This document shows, piece by piece, positions 61,841 through 64,000 of a stretch of 64,000 nt of DNA. The stretch is from Pseudalkalibacillus berkeleyi (GTDB lineage: Bacteria > Bacillota > Bacilli > Bacillales > Fictibacillaceae). The DNA lies in assembly GCF_021608225.1 (NCBI RefSeq), contig NZ_JAKIJS010000001.1, positions 434,001-498,000 on the forward strand, read 5' to 3'. The notes under the pieces are model-generated. The model searched no databases, was not told the DNA's origin, and saw only the letters and a program-made list of their open reading frames with translations. A program made the position numbers and the translations under genes. The number at the start of each line of letters is the position of its first letter. The stretch's first letter is position 1.

Positions 61841-62008
61841 ATGAAAGAACTAAGTTTACAAATTATATTTATTTCTGGAATTTTATATGGTTTCATTACG
61901 TTTTTTATTGCAATGAGAAAGAAAGAAAAAAAAGAAGTAAGCCAGTTAGCATTATCGATTTCATTAATAGGTGTGTGTGCTGCATCATTTCTAATGACAA
62001 TTAATTAG
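61841..62008 (+). CDS. Very small membrane protein (55 aa)
   Basis: ATG at 61841 follows GGAGGGAGAGG. It has helices at about 6-25 and 35-53 separated by MRKKEKKEVSQ. A 75-codon frame in another phase over the same bases is an artefact. Confidence 0.58.
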   Translation: MKELSLQIIFISGILYGFITFFIAMRKKEKKEVSQLALSISLIGVCAASFLMTIN

Positions 62009-62041
62009 AGGGAATTTGCTACTAAATAGATATTTATCTGA

Positions 62042-62272
62042 GTGGATGTGAATCTAAATGAGGTGGAATTTATTTTAAGGTCTCTACAAGTATTAAACTT
62101 TATTGGCAACTTTATTATTTTTCATAAAATACTTGGATACATATATTTTAATAGTGCACCAGTAGATTACTTTTTAATTAGTTTAGTAGGATACATATTG
62201 GTTTTCGTACTTGCATTAACCACTACAATTTTTACGTTTTACTATGCTAAAAAGATATATTCTGCCGCTTAG
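62042..62272 (+). CDS. Small membrane protein, two transmembrane segments
   Basis: The frame opens at GTG 62042, which lacks a ribosome site. ATT at 62072 lies five bases after GAGGTGG and would give xLRSLQVLNFIGNF. Helices are at about 16-30 and 45-68. The function is unknown. Confidence 0.5.
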   Translation: MDVNLNEVEFILRSLQVLNFIGNFIIFHKILGYIYFNSAPVDYFLISLVGYILVFVLALTTTIFTFYYAKKIYSAA

Positions 62273-62324
62273 TCAGACTAAATGATTAGAAAGTGGATGA
62301 ATGATAGTCGAGGGAGGGGTCAAA

Positions 62325-62876
62325 ATGACACAAAAAGCATTTATTTTTGTAGCATTACGCATTTTTGCTGTTTATATTTTAATACAATCATTTATGGATT
62401 TATCTCGAATTGTGAATTATTATTTGATACCTATTTACTATGAGGAGATGCAAGAACTTAGTCAAGTCAATTTGTTAATTCATTTAGGTCCTTTTTTAGT
62501 TCAACTAATAATAAGCATAGTCCTCTGGCTATATGCTGAAAAATTATGCCGCTTATTTATTCCTAAATACAATGACGCTGTAAACCAGGTAGAGCCTACA
62601 GAAAACCAGATGTCATTATCTGTTTATCAGTTTCAAGTTGCTTCTGTTTCAATTGTAGGTCTGGTTTTAATAGTACATACCTTGCCGTCTTTTTTACCTG
62701 TATTACAAGATTGGTTGAATATTAAAGAAATAGGAGTGTATTATGCTGATCCAAGAATGAAAGGAGAAGTATTGTTTGCTTTTTTAGAGAAATTACTTCG
62801 ATTAATTTTTGGCATAATATTGTTTTTCGGAAGCAAAGGTCTTGTTGGATTACTTAAGAGAATTCGAGAACTATAG
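62325..62876 (+). CDS. Membrane protein, four transmembrane segments
   Basis: ATG at 62325 follows GAGGGAGGGG. The 183 aa protein has helices near 5-25, 45-70, 100-125 and 150-172, and ends in a basic tail (LLKRIREL). I do not recognise it. It ends the second cluster of small membrane genes. Confidence 0.65.
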   Translation: MTQKAFIFVALRIFAVYILIQSFMDLSRIVNYYLIPIYYEEMQELSQVNLLIHLGPFLVQLIISIVLWLYAEKLCRLFIPKYNDAVNQVEPTENQMSLSVYQFQVASVSIVGLVLIVHTLPSFLPVLQDWLNIKEIGVYYADPRMKGEVLFAFLEKLLRLIFGIILFFGSKGLVGLLKRIREL

Positions 62877-62900
62877 TTTAGGTGTGAAGGAGATAATAAA

Positions 62901-62937
62901 AAAGCATGAATCGTACTATACACCGATTCATGCTTTT
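62901..62937. terminator. Bidirectional terminator
   Basis: AAAGCATGAATCG pairs perfectly with CGATTCATGCTTT around a ten-base loop; T and A runs lie on both sides, between two convergent genes. Confidence 0.88.
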
Positions 62938-62946
62938 ACTTATTTA

Positions 62947-64000
62947 TTATCTTGTCGCTGCGTACACATCGATTACGCCGTTACCATAATAGAAAGAATC
63001 TCCAAGTGGTATGGCGGTATCATTGAGTTTTTGACGAACATCAACATTAGATAACCCTGGGTTCCCTGCAATGATTAGAGCAGCTGCTCCAGCCACGTGA
63101 GGGGAAGCCATAGACGTTCCATTATAGCTGTCGTAGCTATTACCAGGAACGGAGCTTAATATGTTAACACCTGGTGCCATTACTTCAAGCTCAGATCCTA
63201 CGCTTGAGAACGATGCACGGTTATTGCTTGAATCTACCGCACCAACTGCCATTACAGAATCATACTTTGCTGGATATCCGATTGTGTTCTTTTTGCCTCT
63301 TGTTCCAGAATTTCCAGCTGCCGCAACAACTAACACCCCTGCGTTGTAGGCATTGTCATTAGCATCTTTAAGTGCAGTAGAACCGGAGCTACCACCTAAA
63401 CTCATATTGATTACATCCATGTTGTTGGCAACTGCCCACTCGATTCCTTGTATGATTCCGCTGTATGTTCCGCTACCAGAACTGTCTAATACTTTTACAG
63501 CATATAGACTTGCTGAATGCGCAACACCAATCACGCCAACGGAGTTATTTAGTCCGGCAACTGTTCCTGCAACGTGGGTACCATGGCCATTGCCGTCTGA
63601 AAAGGCATCAGGCTCACTAGAAACGAAGCTCGCGCCACCACTCACGTTAAGGTCTTCGTGGCTAGCGTCGATTCCTGTATCTAAAACAGCAACTTTAACA
63701 CCAGAGCCAGTGTTTCCAGTCGCATGAACTTGATCTGCGTTTATGTGGGGAATGCCCCATGGTGTTGTTTGTCCAATCGCATATGCCATTTGGTCTTCTT
63801 CTACATAAGACACATTAGGGTTCTTCTTAAGAGCCTCCGCTGCTTTTTCGGGCAAGGAAATAAGCATAGTATCCATGAATTTATACTGATGCTTAACCTG
63901 TCCTCCTAATTTTTTTACGTTATTAATCTGAGCTGTTTTGATATTTGATTTAAAACCAACGAGGAAGTCTTTCGGTCCGTTGTCCACCGATGCAGCAGAT
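62947..64000 (-). CDS. Subtilisin-type S8 serine protease, 5' end beyond the window
   Basis: The frame is open to the window edge ([17 protein letters not shown]), so the signal peptide lies outside. A subtilisin propeptide (I9, [10 protein letters not shown] ... [12 protein letters not shown]) leads to the catalytic domain: Asp in [12 protein letters not shown], His in [14 protein letters not shown] and Ser in [24 protein letters not shown] at the mature start is typical of alkaline subtilisins. It is secreted and acts outside the cell. It has no C-terminal extension, unlike the S8-SLH protease at 45.9 kb. Confidence 0.94.
   Translation of the reverse strand, partial: SAASVDNGPKDFLVGFKSNIKTAQINNVKKLGGQVKHQYKFMDTMLISLPEKAAEALKKNPNVSYVEEDQMAYAIGQTTPWGIPHINADQVHATGNTGSGVKVAVLDTGIDASHEDLNVSGGASFVSSEPDAFSDGNGHGTHVAGTVAGLNNSVGVIGVAHSASLYAVKVLDSSGSGTYSGIIQGIEWAVANNMDVINMSLGGSSGSTALKDANDNAYNAGVLVVAAAGNSGTRGKKNTIGYPAKYDSVMAVGAVDSSNNRASFSSVGSELEVMAPGVNILSSVPGNSYDSYNGTSMASPHVAGAAALIIAGNPGLSNVDVRQKLNDTAIPLGDSFYYGNGVIDVYAATR

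Overview
The window looks like chromosomal DNA of a low-GC Gram-positive endospore-former of the Bacillaceae, probably a marine, halotolerant or alkaliphilic relative of Bacillus. The evidence is strong AGGAGG-type ribosome binding sites, frequent TTG and GTG starts, and typical Bacillaceae gene families (SwrC-like RND pump, FabI, CtaG/Sco, a YbxI-like class D beta-lactamase, PadR-HAAS pair, subtilisins). I found no rRNA, tRNA, phage, transposase or CRISPR locus. Assignments rest on reading motifs by eye; no database search was run.

Layout. 0-2.4 kb: an odd fusion of a helix-turn-helix domain to a degenerate ATP-synthase-beta-like core, two small genes and an acetyltransferase. 2.5-8 kb: a response regulator-histidine kinase-RND pump cluster on the minus strand. 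8-17 kb: a membrane protein, a GyrI-like gene broken by one stop codon, fabI, an MHYT-PAS-GGDEF-EAL protein, a DmpA-type peptidase, an S41 protease, tiny membrane proteins and a metallo-hydrolase. 17-19 kb: arsR-arsI with three matching operators, and a SEC-C protein. 19-22 kb: YtkA-like lipoprotein, Sco and CtaG for cytochrome oxidase assembly, then an acetyltransferase. 22-32 kb: DinB-like protein, LysE exporter, DUF1206 protein, 1-Cys peroxiredoxin, catalase with a PerR-type box, class D beta-lactamase, DedA and glutaminase. 32-38.5 kb: a run of small-molecule enzymes (methyltransferase, GNAT, Nudix, P-loop kinase), a lipoprotein and an M29 aminopeptidase. 39-41.6 kb: a cluster of very small membrane proteins. 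41.7-48.3 kb: secreted M14 carboxypeptidase, APC permease and an S8 protease with C-terminal SLH-like repeats. 48.4-56.3 kb: Nudix, serine hydrolase, amine oxidase, EamA and alpha/beta hydrolase genes, including a CD3324-like gene behind a short leader peptide. 56.3-64 kb: PadR-HAAS, SnoaL-like, GNAT, hydrolase, a pirin-DoxX pair under MhqR-like boxes, a second small-membrane-protein cluster, and a subtilisin cut by the window end.

Stress sensing is the clearest shared theme. Peroxide (PerR box and katA, peroxiredoxin), arsenic (ArsR and ArsI) and quinone-type electrophiles (MhqR-like boxes, pirin, DoxX) each have a recognisable operator-gene pairing. Secreted proteolysis (two S8, one M14) with peptide and amino-acid handling (M29, DmpA, APC permease, glutaminase) fits a protein-degrading lifestyle.

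The most unusual structure lies between genes. Six tandem-repeat arrays sit just outside gene ends and fall into two families: three with a 20-21 bp period and a related core, and three with an exact 52 bp period, an inverted repeat in each unit and a shared CCTCTT core. Both periods are close to whole numbers of helical turns. Other leads are the ATP-synthase-like regulator, an alternative-hairpin leader before the CD3324-like gene, several small genes whose best-placed start codon is ATT or ATC, and a recurrent GCACTG hairpin.
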